Assembly: GCF_008974245.1 (NCBI RefSeq)
Contig: NZ_BBZI01000010.1
Coordinates: forward strand, 310,001 to 374,000
Direction of reading: 5' to 3'
DNA: 64,000 bases
From: Streptomyces abyssomicinicus
GTDB taxonomy: Bacteria; Actinomycetota; Actinomycetes; Streptomycetales; Streptomycetaceae
Shown here: piece after piece, positions 50,950 to 58,858 of the stretch
Position numbering within the stretch: position 1 is the stretch's first letter
How the letters are laid out: the number at the start of each line of letters is the position of its first letter
The notes under the pieces: model-generated
The model's input: only the letters and a program-made list of their open reading frames with translations
Databases searched by the model: none
What the model was told of the DNA's origin: nothing
Program-made: the position numbers and the translations under genes

Positions 50950-52044
50950 TCAGCTCGGCGGGACCTGCGGTTCCTTGGGCTGTTTCGCCGGTGTCGCGCT
51001 CGGTCCTCCGACGGAATTCAGCACGGTCTGCGCCTGGGTGTCGACGAATCGCGTGAACAATTGCTGCGCATACCCGAAGATCACCGCCCAGGCGATGATC
51101 TGGGCGGACGAGTCCAGGGACTGCAGCCCGGGCACGAACTCGCCGCGCATGAGGAGGAGACCCAGTACGGCCGTCAGCGCTCCCGTCGGCAGCTTCAGCA
51201 TCGCCAGCGCCACCGGCACGTTGTACGGCGTGGAGCTGCCCCTGATCCGCCGCAACGACGCCGCCGCGGCGATGGCCGCCGCCACCATGCCCACGAACAG
51301 CACGACGGCGTAGTCCCAGCGGGACGCCACCTCGGCGAACACGTCGTCGACGTCCTGCCCGGGCAGCCTGCTCTCCGCGGGAGCGCTCCCCGTCGCGCAC
51401 ACGACCCCCACGCCCTGCGGCTCGAAACACAGCGGAACCATCCTCGGCGCCAGCGCCCCGACCACGCCGACCAGGACCACCACCACGGCGAGAACGCCGG
51501 AGATCCCGTAGACGATCTGGGTGAAGCTCCGCACCCGCAGGTTCTCCTTCAGATGCGCCTGCCGCGCGACGCTCGTGGCGTCGACGAGGATCTGCCGCTG
51601 GGCGTCGTCGAGGGCGCCCCCCGCCAGCACGGACAGCGCGATCTGTTCGGTCTGGACCCTGCGTTCGTCGCTCACCGTGAGGTGCTCACGCACGAACGCC
51701 AGCAGCCCGGGGAGCATGGCCCCGATCCGCTCCAGCGGAACCAGGCGCAGCATCAGGGAGTGGGCTGTGTCGTAGTGGGCCTGCGCCACCGCCAGGTGTG
51801 CCGCCGGCTGCCTGCGCCGATGGGAGTGGCGCAGCGTCTCCCTCGCCTTCTCCAGTTCCTCGAAGGCCCGGGCCACCAGCGCCTCGCGTTCCGGGTCGGG
51901 TTGCGCGCCGCCCCTGTCCCGCTCGGCCCGCAGCAGCGCGTCGAGTTCGCCGATGCGCGAGGAAAGGCCCTCCCTGAGCTCCCACAGCCCCTTCTCCCGC
52001 CTGAAGATCTCCCGGACTTCCCGCCTTCCCCAGATGTTCGACAT
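50950..52044 (-). CDS. Multi-pass membrane protein with long N-terminal coiled coil
   Basis: 364 residues. Residues 1-170 are charged helices (RREKGLWELREGLSSRIGELDALLRAERDR, VARAFEELEKARETLRHSHRRR), followed by helices at about 183-207 (VYGISGVLAVVVVLVGVVGAL), 250-270 (AVVLFVGMVAAAIAAAASL), 285-305 and 318-335. Two Cys in the loop after the first helix. No family recognised. Located between the LysM gene and the protease-nuclease gene on the same strand. Confidence 0.75.
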   Translation of the reverse strand: MSNIWGRREVREIFRREKGLWELREGLSSRIGELDALLRAERDRGGAQPDPEREALVARAFEELEKARETLRHSHRRRQPAAHLAVAQAHYDTAHSLMLRLVPLERIGAMLPGLLAFVREHLTVSDERRVQTEQIALSVLAGGALDDAQRQILVDATSVARQAHLKENLRVRSFTQIVYGISGVLAVVVVLVGVVGALAPRMVPLCFEPQGVGVVCATGSAPAESRLPGQDVDDVFAEVASRWDYAVVLFVGMVAAAIAAAASLRRIRGSSTPYNVPVALAMLKLPTGALTAVLGLLLMRGEFVPGLQSLDSSAQIIAWAVIFGYAQQLFTRFVDTQAQTVLNSVGGPSATPAKQPKEPQVPPS

Positions 52045-52105
52045 GTGCCGACTATCACCGAGGTGCGCCGCCCGGTTCCGTCACCGCGCCCTACGCCTCT
52101 GCCGT

Positions 52106-52147
52106 CCGGACCAGTTCCCGCACGGGCCGGACCAGTTCCCGCACGGG
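52106..52147. repeat. 21-bp perfect tandem duplication touching the stop codon of the protease-nuclease gene
   Basis: Two exact copies, 52106-52126 and 52127-52147; the second ends at the base before the TGA (52148-52150). On the minus strand each copy would read P-V-R-E-L-V-R in frame beyond the stop, ending at a TAG further on. It could be a former coding extension. Confidence 0.9.
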
Positions 52148-54430
52148 TCAGGGCTGCTCGCGGGCGAAGCGGACGCGGTCCGCCCAGTCGGGGTGGTCGA
52201 CGAGCGGGTTGCGGTTGCCCTGGACCTCGGCGATCGCACCGTTGCGGTGGCGTTCGTACACGGTGGGGGGTTCCGCGCGGTGCCACGCGAGCAGCACGGG
52301 TATCCGCTCCGGCGTGAACTCCTTCTCGGCGTCACCGACGAGGCCGGGATACCGCAGGAGGAAGTAGAGCGTCGCCCGGGCCGCGGTGCCCTTGCCGTGC
52401 GCGGGTTCGAAGCCCTCGTCCTCGCGCCTGCCGCAGTCGTGGCGGACGGCCTCGCGGAAGTCGGCGAAGTCGTGGTACCGGAAGTTGCCGCGGAAGCTGT
52501 TGCAGCCGGGCTCGCAGGCGAACAGGTGGTGGAGGTCGCCGCGCATGGGTTCCTTCTCGTCGAACCACGACTGGGGCACGACGTGCTCGCAGTTGTAGGG
52601 CAGGGAGGCCTCCAGGGCCTCCAGCTCCGCCGTCAGCTCGGCGGGACCGGCCGTGGTCTCACGGGCGAGGAAGCCCTGCAGCCGGCTCAGGCGGGCCGCC
52701 TCGACGGCGGTGTCCGCCCGGATGAGCTCCTCGGGGGTGAAGGTCTTGCCGGAGTAGATGCCGCGCAGCAGCCGGTCGGGGTGGAGGTCGACCCACGGGT
52801 AGAGCAGTCGGGAGGGGCGGTAGGAGGGGCGCCGCTCGTGGGTGGCCTCCAGCAGCCGGGTCAGTTCCTCGCGCAGCGCGTCGCCGTCCGCGCCGGGGGA
52901 CACGCCGGCGTAGTAGGAGTCGCGGGCCGCCAGGTCGGACGGCTCGTCGTAGTAGACCCGGTCGCGGCCGAGGCGCAGGTTCAGCAGGGCCGCGTCCAGG
53001 TCCCGTGCGGCGGCCGACGCCCCCGGCCCGCCGGGCCGCCCGGTCCCGGTGGGCACGTCCGGCGCCGTGACCAGGGGGAAGGCTTCGGCGTCCGGTCCCC
53101 GGCCGGAGACCGCCGCGGTGCCGTCCGCCGACCGCCAGGCGTGCGGGAGGGCCCCCACGTCGACGGTGACGCGCAGGGGGACGGTGACCTCCGGAGAGCT
53201 CCCCGCCCGAGCCGTCGCGGCGGCTCCGGCCGTCGCCCCGCCGGTCTCCGCGACGGGGCCCGCACCCGGCACCGGCGCGTCGCCGGTCCCCGGCCGGGCG
53301 GCGCCGGCCGCGACGCCCGGCGCGGTGCGGGGGACCACGGGCGGCGGTCCGCCGTCGGAGGGCCGCAGCATCTCGTCCCGGAGCCGGGCCGGCGTTCCGC
53401 TCAGCGTGACGCGGGTCAGGGCCTGGAGGATGCGGCTGACGCGCACCCCCTCGTTGCCCTTCCAGGCCAGCTCGTGCTCACCCATCCAGGGCTGCCAGAG
53501 CGTGCCGTCGAGGGTGAGCGGGCGTCCCTCGCTGTCGGTCCTCGGCACGGCCGAGTGGTGCAGGGCGACCACCTCCCACTGGTCGTTGAGGACCGGCGAG
53601 CCGGACGAACCGCGCGCGGTGTCGGTGACGTAGTGGACGTAACCGTCGAGCAGGTCGACGATCTGGTTCTCCCGCAGGGCCAGCTGCTTCGGTTCGCCGT
53701 CGGGGTGCTGGACGATGTTCACGAACTCCCCGATGATCGCCTTCCCCTGCGCACCGTCCAGCGGGAGCCAGTGGAACCGCTCGAGCGGCGCGGACCGGTC
53801 GCCGTCGTCCCTCACGGCCACCACGCTGAAGTCCAGCTCGGCGTCCGTGACGAAGAAACCCTGCGGATCGAGGGGGAAGACCGCCGGGACCAGCGGCGTG
53901 CCGTCGAGACCGGCCTGGAGATTGAACTCGACGACGGCCCGCCCCGCCTCCTCCTGACCGCGCAGCACGTGGTTGTTGGTGATCAGCAGCGAGGGGGAGA
54001 CCATGAAACCGGTGCCGTGGTGCCTGCGGCCCGAGGTCCCGGTCACGGTGATCCTGCCGACGGACCGGGCGGCCAGCTGTCCCCCTTCCAGGTACGCCAC
54101 CTCCGTGAGGTCGTTGCGCCCCATCAGACGCTCCAGACCGAGCACGTCCGTCCCGAACTCCTCGGGCTCCAGCGGCAGCGTGCCGCCCGCCGAGCTCGGG
54201 GGATCGGTGCGGGCGCGCTCGACGGACCCGGCGAGCGACCAGTCCGCGTTGAGCCGGGCCAGCCTTTTCTGCACCCGCCCGGGATCGTCCGCGTACAGCA
54301 CACCCCGGTCGGCGACGGTGCGGCGGTTCGCCTCCCGCCGCGCGGTGCGCTCCGCGAACCGCTGCCCCGCCTGTTCCAGCTGGAGCGCGTACGCGGCCGT
54401 GGCCGGGGAGACGTGTTCCTTGGTGACCAT
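52148..54430 (-). CDS. Trypsin-like serine protease fused to EndA/NucM-type endonuclease
   Basis: 760 residues, ATG at 54430 with AAGG eight bases upstream. Residues 1-110: charged helices (ALQLEQAGQRFAERTARREANRR). Residues about 120-320: trypsin_2-type protease with His in LLITNNHVLRG, Asp in DAELDFSVVAVRDD and Ser in TDTARGSSGSPVLND. Residues about 330-480: Pro/Ala/Thr-rich linker. Residues about 510-760: endonuclease I domain with YSGKTFTPEELI, CEHVVPQSWF (His metal site) and DLHHLFACEPGCNSFRGNF (His/Asn). All catalytic residues of both parts are present. No signal peptide. A protease that may activate or release the nuclease. Confidence 0.88.
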   Translation of the reverse strand: MVTKEHVSPATAAYALQLEQAGQRFAERTARREANRRTVADRGVLYADDPGRVQKRLARLNADWSLAGSVERARTDPPSSAGGTLPLEPEEFGTDVLGLERLMGRNDLTEVAYLEGGQLAARSVGRITVTGTSGRRHHGTGFMVSPSLLITNNHVLRGQEEAGRAVVEFNLQAGLDGTPLVPAVFPLDPQGFFVTDAELDFSVVAVRDDGDRSAPLERFHWLPLDGAQGKAIIGEFVNIVQHPDGEPKQLALRENQIVDLLDGYVHYVTDTARGSSGSPVLNDQWEVVALHHSAVPRTDSEGRPLTLDGTLWQPWMGEHELAWKGNEGVRVSRILQALTRVTLSGTPARLRDEMLRPSDGGPPPVVPRTAPGVAAGAARPGTGDAPVPGAGPVAETGGATAGAAATARAGSSPEVTVPLRVTVDVGALPHAWRSADGTAAVSGRGPDAEAFPLVTAPDVPTGTGRPGGPGASAAARDLDAALLNLRLGRDRVYYDEPSDLAARDSYYAGVSPGADGDALREELTRLLEATHERRPSYRPSRLLYPWVDLHPDRLLRGIYSGKTFTPEELIRADTAVEAARLSRLQGFLARETTAGPAELTAELEALEASLPYNCEHVVPQSWFDEKEPMRGDLHHLFACEPGCNSFRGNFRYHDFADFREAVRHDCGRREDEGFEPAHGKGTAARATLYFLLRYPGLVGDAEKEFTPERIPVLLAWHRAEPPTVYERHRNGAIAEVQGNRNPLVDHPDWADRVRFAREQP

Positions 54431-54594
54431 GGACTTACCTTCGTCCTGTGGGTTCCCCTCCCTCCATTGTGGTCCGCGAGCGGGACGGACGCCTCTCCGC
54501 GGCCGCAGACCGGCCGCGCGGGAGCCGCAGCACCGGCCGGACGGCCACCGCCTCCCCGGCCGCGACAAGATCACGCGCGGGCGAACCCGGGACG
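54431..54594. other. Divergent intergenic region before the UvrA-like gene
   Basis: Together with the motif at 54595-54617 it makes a 312-bp gap between the protease-nuclease gene (leftward) and the UvrA-like gene (rightward). Nothing else recognised; no hairpins with T-runs. Confidence 0.3.
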
Positions 54595-54617
54595 TTGTCG
54601 GTGGCGGCGTCTACTGT
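54595..54617 (+). promoter_or_regulatory. DNA-damage promoter of the RecA-NDp / PafBC type
   Basis: TTGTCGGTG (54595-54603), eight bases, TACTGT (54612-54617). Matches TTGTCRGTG-N8-TAnnnT. It lies 125 bases upstream of the UvrA-like start and faces it. The first 14 bases (TTGTCGGTGGCGGC) are identical to the site at 7296. Confidence 0.7.
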
Positions 54618-54742
54618 TGCCGGTGGTCGGCATGGGAGTGAGCACGCGGCCGGCGCCGCCCTGCCGGCAGCCACCGCGTGCGCGCCCCAGGCCGCCCCGG
54701 ACACCCGGACCGACCCGCCCCTCTCCCGCACTGGAGCCTGTC

Positions 54743-57148
54743 GTGAGCAAAGCCGCACCCCCGGCCCCGAACGGACCGCAGACACCGGTCCCCGCCCCTC
54801 ATGACGTGATCCGCGTACACGGCGCCCGGGTCAACAACCTCCGTGACGTCAGCGTCGACATCCCCAAACGCAGCCTCACGGTCTTCACCGGCGTCTCCGG
54901 CTCCGGCAAGAGCTCCCTGGTCTTCGAGACCATCGCCGCGGAATCCCAGCGGCTGATCAACGAGACGTACAGCGCGTTCGTCCAGGGCTTCATGCCCACC
55001 CTCGCCCGCCCCGACGTCGACGTCCTCGAAGGGCTGACGACCGCGATCGTCGTCGACCAGGAGCGCATCGCCGCGGACCCCCGCTCCACCGTCGGCACGG
55101 TCACCGACGTCAACGCCCTGCTGCGCATCCTCTTCAGCCGGCTCGGCGATCCCCACATCGGTCCTCCGAGTGCCTTCTCCTTCAACACCCCCTCGGTGCG
55201 CGCCGCCGGCGCGATCACCGTCGAGCGGGGAGCCGGCAAGACCGTGAAGCAGACCTTCTCCCGCAGCGGCGGCATGTGCCCCCGCTGCGAGGGCCGCGGC
55301 ACCGTCTCCGACATCGACCTCACCCAGCTCTACGACGACTCCAAGTCGATCGCCGAGGGAGCCTTCACCATCCCGGGCTGGAAGTCCGACAGCTGGTGGA
55401 CGGTCAGGATCTACGCGGCCTCGGGCTTCCTCGACCCGGACAAGCCCATCCGCGAGTTCACCGAGAAGGAGATGGAGGACTTCCTCCACCACGAACCCGT
55501 CAAGATCAAGGTCGAAGGCGCCAACCTCACCTACGAGGGCCTGATCCCCAAGCTCCGCAAGTCGATCCTCTCCAAGGACCGCGACGCGATGCAGCCGCAC
55601 ATCCGCGAGTTCGTGGACCGCGCGGTCACCTTCGTGAGCTGCCCCGAATGCGACGGCACCCGTCTGAACGAGACCGCGCGCTCCTCCCGCATCCGCGGCC
55701 GGAACATCGCCGAACTCTGCGCCATGGAGATCAGCGAGCTCGCCGCGTGGGCCGCCGGGCTCGACGAGCCTGCCGTGGCCCCCCTGCTCACCTCACTCCG
55801 CGGGGTCCTCGACTCCTTCGTCGGGATCGGCCTCGGCTACCTCTCCCTGGAGCGCCCCACCGGCAGCCTGTCGGGCGGCGAGGCCCAGCGCGTGAAGATG
55901 ATCCGCCACCTCGGCTCCAGCCTCACCGACGTCACCTACGTCTTCGACGAGCCCACCGTCGGCCTGCACCCCCACGACATCCAGCGGGTCAACAACCTCC
56001 TGCTGCGCCTGCGCGACAAGGGCAACACCGTCCTGGTCGTCGAGCACAAGCCGCAGACGATCGCGATCGCCGACCACGTCGTCGACCTGGGCCCGGGCGC
56101 GGGCACGGGTGGCGGCACCGTCTGCTTCGAGGGCACGGTGGAAGGGCTGCGCGCGGCCGGCACCGTCACCGGACGCCACCTCGAGGACCGCACCCCGGTC
56201 AAGGACGAGGTGCGCACCCCCACGGGCCGGCTGGAGATCCGCGGGGCCGGGACGCACAACCTGCGGGACGTCGACGTCGACATCCCGCTCGGTGTCCTGG
56301 TCGTCGTCACGGGCGTCGCCGGCTCCGGCAAGAGTTCCCTCGTCCACGGCTCGCTGGTCGGTACCCCTCTCGGTGCCGACGTGGGGGTGGTCTCCGTCGG
56401 CCAGGGCGCGATCCGAGGTTCACGGCGCAGCAACCCCGCCACCTACACGGGTCTCCTGGAGCCGATCCGCAAGGCGTTCGCCAAGGCCAACGGCGTCAAG
56501 CCCGCACTGTTCAGCGCCAACTCCGAGGGCGCCTGCCCCGGCTGCAACGGGGCCGGCGTGGTCTACACCGACCTGGCGATGATGGCGGGCGTCGCCACGC
56601 CGTGCGAGGACTGCGAGGGCAAGCGGTTCCAGCCAGCCGTCCTCGAGTACCGCCTGGGCGGCCGGGACATCAGCGAGGTCCTCGCCATGCCGGTGTCCGA
56701 GGCGCTGGAGTTCTTCGCCGACGGCGAGGCCCGCACGCCCGCCGCCCACCGGGTCCTCACCCGGCTCGACGACGTCGGTCTGGGCTACCTCACCCTCGGC
56801 CAGCCCTTGACGACCCTCTCCGGCGGAGAGCGGCAGCGCCTCAAACTGGCCACGCACATGGGCGAGCCGGGAGGCGTCTACGTCCTCGACGAACCCACCA
56901 CCGGCCTCCACCTCGCCGACGTGGAGCAGCTGCTGACCCTTCTCGACCGGCTCGTGGACTCGGGCAAGTCGGTCGTCGTCGTGGAGCACCATCTCGCGGT
57001 CATGGCACACGCCGACTGGATCATCGACCTCGGCCCGGGCGCGGGCCGGGAGGGCGGCGGCGTCGTCTTCGAGGGGACCCCCGCCGACCTGGTCGGCAAG
57101 GCCTCCACCCTCACCGCCGAGCACCTGGCCGCCTACGCCGCGCCCTGA
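54743..57148 (+). CDS. UvrA-like excinuclease ATPase (short UvrA2/DrrC type)
   Basis: 801 residues, GTG with GGAG seven bases upstream. Two ABC modules: Walker A GVSGSGKSSL and GVAGSGKSSL; signatures LSGGEAQRVKMIRHLGSSL and LSGGERQRLKLATHMG; Walker B YVFDEPTVGLHP and YVLDEPTTGLHL. Zinc-type Cys pairs CPRCEGRG, CPECDGT, CPGCNGAG and CEDCEG. At 801 residues it is shorter than the about 950 of UvrA, as in UvrA2/DrrC proteins that confer tolerance to DNA-binding drugs. A PafBC-type promoter upstream suggests damage control. A hairpin terminator follows. Confidence 0.93.
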   Translation: MSKAAPPAPNGPQTPVPAPHDVIRVHGARVNNLRDVSVDIPKRSLTVFTGVSGSGKSSLVFETIAAESQRLINETYSAFVQGFMPTLARPDVDVLEGLTTAIVVDQERIAADPRSTVGTVTDVNALLRILFSRLGDPHIGPPSAFSFNTPSVRAAGAITVERGAGKTVKQTFSRSGGMCPRCEGRGTVSDIDLTQLYDDSKSIAEGAFTIPGWKSDSWWTVRIYAASGFLDPDKPIREFTEKEMEDFLHHEPVKIKVEGANLTYEGLIPKLRKSILSKDRDAMQPHIREFVDRAVTFVSCPECDGTRLNETARSSRIRGRNIAELCAMEISELAAWAAGLDEPAVAPLLTSLRGVLDSFVGIGLGYLSLERPTGSLSGGEAQRVKMIRHLGSSLTDVTYVFDEPTVGLHPHDIQRVNNLLLRLRDKGNTVLVVEHKPQTIAIADHVVDLGPGAGTGGGTVCFEGTVEGLRAAGTVTGRHLEDRTPVKDEVRTPTGRLEIRGAGTHNLRDVDVDIPLGVLVVVTGVAGSGKSSLVHGSLVGTPLGADVGVVSVGQGAIRGSRRSNPATYTGLLEPIRKAFAKANGVKPALFSANSEGACPGCNGAGVVYTDLAMMAGVATPCEDCEGKRFQPAVLEYRLGGRDISEVLAMPVSEALEFFADGEARTPAAHRVLTRLDDVGLGYLTLGQPLTTLSGGERQRLKLATHMGEPGGVYVLDEPTTGLHLADVEQLLTLLDRLVDSGKSVVVVEHHLAVMAHADWIIDLGPGAGREGGGVVFEGTPADLVGKASTLTAEHLAAYAAP

Positions 57149-57154
57149 TCCGCG

Positions 57155-57198
57155 CCCGGCGGTTCCGCACCGTCCTTGACGGGTGCGGAACCGCCGGG
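57155..57198. terminator. 17-bp perfect hairpin after the UvrA-like gene
   Basis: Arms 57155-57171 and 57182-57198, 10-base loop, beginning six bases after the stop. It is also located after the HU-like gene on the other strand (stop at 57288). Probable bidirectional terminator without a T-run. Confidence 0.75.
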
Positions 57199-57287
57199 GG
57201 ACGCGGTGCTTGCCGCTGCCGGGCCCGGGGGCGCCATCGAGGCGCAGGGCGACCGCGGCCGTCCTCCGGTCCCGTCCGGACGCCGCC

Positions 57288-57542
57288 TCAGCCGACCTGG
57301 CCGTTGACGAACTCGTCGAGCGCCTTGCCCGGCCGCAGCCCCGTCTCGCCGCCCCGGTGGTGGAAACTGCCGAAGGCGTCCAGGGTCACGGTCTCGCCCT
57401 CCTTGAGGGCCTCCGCGATCGCCCCCGCCCCGTCGACGGTGCCGAACACCGCGTCGACGACGCGGCCGACCTGCTCGGACGTCAGTCCACCGTCCTCGGC
57501 GGCCTTCCGCGTGACGGCTTCGACCAGCCCGGACCTGTCCAT
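57288..57542 (-). CDS. Minimal HU/IHF-like protein lacking the DNA-binding arm
   Basis: 84 residues, ATG with GAGGAACGG upstream. Begins MDRSGLVEAVTRKAAEDGGLTSEQVGRVVDAVFGTV, the HU dimerisation helices, and continues EALKEGETVTLDAFGSFHHR, the HU beta strand. It then goes directly to GLRPGKALDEFVNG; the 20-odd residue Arg/Pro-rich arm (ARNPxTG) is missing. Cytoplasmic. Might bind another HU or act as a non-intercalating variant. Confidence 0.85.
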   Translation of the reverse strand: MDRSGLVEAVTRKAAEDGGLTSEQVGRVVDAVFGTVDGAGAIAEALKEGETVTLDAFGSFHHRGGETGLRPGKALDEFVNGQVG

Positions 57543-57697
57543 GCGAGCACCCGTTCCTCGAGATCGCTGCCCGGAGCGCGGCGACGGGCCTCACCGGCCG
57601 CTCACCGCTCCGGCCCGACCATCGTGGCACCGCACCGCCGCTCCCGCACCAGGAAGGCGTCCCCCGCGCCCGGGGGTCCCCCGGGTGCGGCCGGACG

Positions 57698-58111
57698 TCA
57701 CTCGACGACCAGGTCCACCGGGATGTTGCCGCGCGTCGCGTTGGAGTACGGGCAGACCTGGTGCGCCTGGTCCACCAGCTTGCGTCCCGTCTCGGCGTCC
57801 ACGGACTCCGGCAGCTCGATCCGGAGCGTCACGGCCAGGGCGAACCCCGGACCGTCCTTGCCTATCGACACCTCGCCGGTCACGGCCGCGTCGGAGACGT
57901 CGATCTTCGCCTGCCGCCCGACGGCGCCGAGGGCACTGGCGAAGCAGGCGGCGTAACCGGCGGCGAAGAGCTGTTCCGGGTTGGTTCCCTCACCGTTGCC
58001 GCCCAGTTCGCGCGGGGGTGCGAGCTGGACGTCCAGCTTCCCGTCGGAGGCCACGGCGCGGCCTTCGCGGCCGTGGGTGGCGGTGGCGACAGCGGTGTAG
58101 AGCGCGTCCAT
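57698..58111 (-). CDS. ohr: Organic hydroperoxide resistance protein (Ohr)
   Basis: 137 residues, ATG with AGAGGA seven bases upstream. Ohr/OsmC-type: ALYTAVATATHGREGRAVASDGKLDVQLAPP, NPEQLFAAGYAACFASAL (first catalytic Cys, about 56) and VDQAHQVCPYSNATRGNI (second Cys, about 121), plus the Arg/Glu environment. Thiol peroxidase that reduces organic and lipid hydroperoxides. Divergent from its regulator. Confidence 0.95.
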   Translation of the reverse strand: MDALYTAVATATHGREGRAVASDGKLDVQLAPPRELGGNGEGTNPEQLFAAGYAACFASALGAVGRQAKIDVSDAAVTGEVSIGKDGPGFALAVTLRIELPESVDAETGRKLVDQAHQVCPYSNATRGNIPVDLVVE

Positions 58112-58163
58112 GCGAATCCTCTTCTCCCTGCGTGGAGGCGGACCCGGACCGGCCCCGCCGGGC

Positions 58164-58218
58164 TCTAGTTAAGCACGCAATTTAATTGTGCACAATCAAA
58201 ATGTGGGCGGGCTACCCT
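58164..58218. promoter_or_regulatory. ohr/ohrR divergent promoter and OhrR operator
   Basis: AT-rich interval with a 12-bp perfect palindrome ATTGTGCACAAT (58185-58196). Leftward for ohr, TTGTGC lies in this palindrome and TTAACT 17 bases further gives a normal -35/-10 pair. Rightward, TACCCT (58213-58218) is six bases before the ohrR ATG and may be the -10 of a leaderless transcript. OhrR on the palindrome would block both. Confidence 0.7.
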
Positions 58219-58224
58219 GACCCC

Positions 58225-58773
58225 ATGGACACCCCGCACCCCGGCCGCGTGGACGAGCAGGGGGAGACGGGCCTGGACGAGGCCCTTCTCCTGGACAGCC
58301 AGATCTGCTTCTCCCTCAACGCGGCCTCCCGCGCCTTCGCGGCCCTGTACCGCGTCGTCCTCAAGGACCTCGGGCTCACCTATCCCCAGTACCTGGTCAT
58401 GCTCGTCCTGTGGGAGGACGGCACCACCCCCGTCAAACACCTCGGTGAGCGCCTGCGCCTGGACTCCGGGACCCTGTCGCCCCTCCTGAAGCGACTCGAG
58501 GCGGCCGGACTCATCCACCGCCGCCGCTCCGCCGCCGACGAGCGCTCCGTCCACATCCACCTCACCGCCGAGGGACTCGCCCTGCGCGAACAGGCGTGCC
58601 ACGTCCCCCGCCACATCGCCGCCGCCACCGGTTTCGACCGCCAGGACGCGCGCACCCTGCGCGTCCTGCTGACCCGGCTCACCGGCGCCCTCGACGACGC
58701 CGCCCGGCACGACGAGGCCCCGCCCGCTCCCGCGGGCCCCGCACGCAGCGGAGGAACCGAGGAGGAGCGGTGA
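58225..58773 (+). CDS. ohrR: MarR-family peroxide sensor (OhrR)
   Basis: 182 residues from the ATG at 58225. The reactive Cys is in LLLDSQICFSLNAASRAF (about 30), as in one-Cys OhrR proteins. Winged helix: LGLTYPQYLVMLVLWE, TPVKHLGERLRLDSGTLSPLLKRLEAAGLIHRRRS, DERSVHIHLT. Represses ohr until the Cys is oxidised. The C-terminal 30 residues are an Ala/Pro-rich tail. No ribosome site before the ATG; see the leaderless-promoter note for the operator region. Confidence 0.93.
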   Translation: MDTPHPGRVDEQGETGLDEALLLDSQICFSLNAASRAFAALYRVVLKDLGLTYPQYLVMLVLWEDGTTPVKHLGERLRLDSGTLSPLLKRLEAAGLIHRRRSAADERSVHIHLTAEGLALREQACHVPRHIAAATGFDRQDARTLRVLLTRLTGALDDAARHDEAPPAPAGPARSGGTEEER

Positions 58774-58779
58774 CCCGGA

Positions 58780-58828
58780 CGCGACGGACCCGCCCCCGCC
58801 GGCAGCCGGCGGGGGCGGGTCCGTCGCG
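58780..58828. terminator. 23-bp perfect hairpin between convergent genes
   Basis: Arms 58780-58802 and 58806-58828, loop CAG, six bases after ohrR and 30 bases before the penicillin acylase stop. No T-run. Probable bidirectional terminator. Confidence 0.78.
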
Positions 58829-58858
58829 ATCCTCCGTCCCGTCCCTCCGGGCACGCGC

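Noticed and set aside
47239..54430. Prophage or contractile injection cluster
   Set aside because: Signal-less LysM and lytic-type enzymes suggested it, but no sheath, tube, baseplate, capsid, integrase or portal genes are present.
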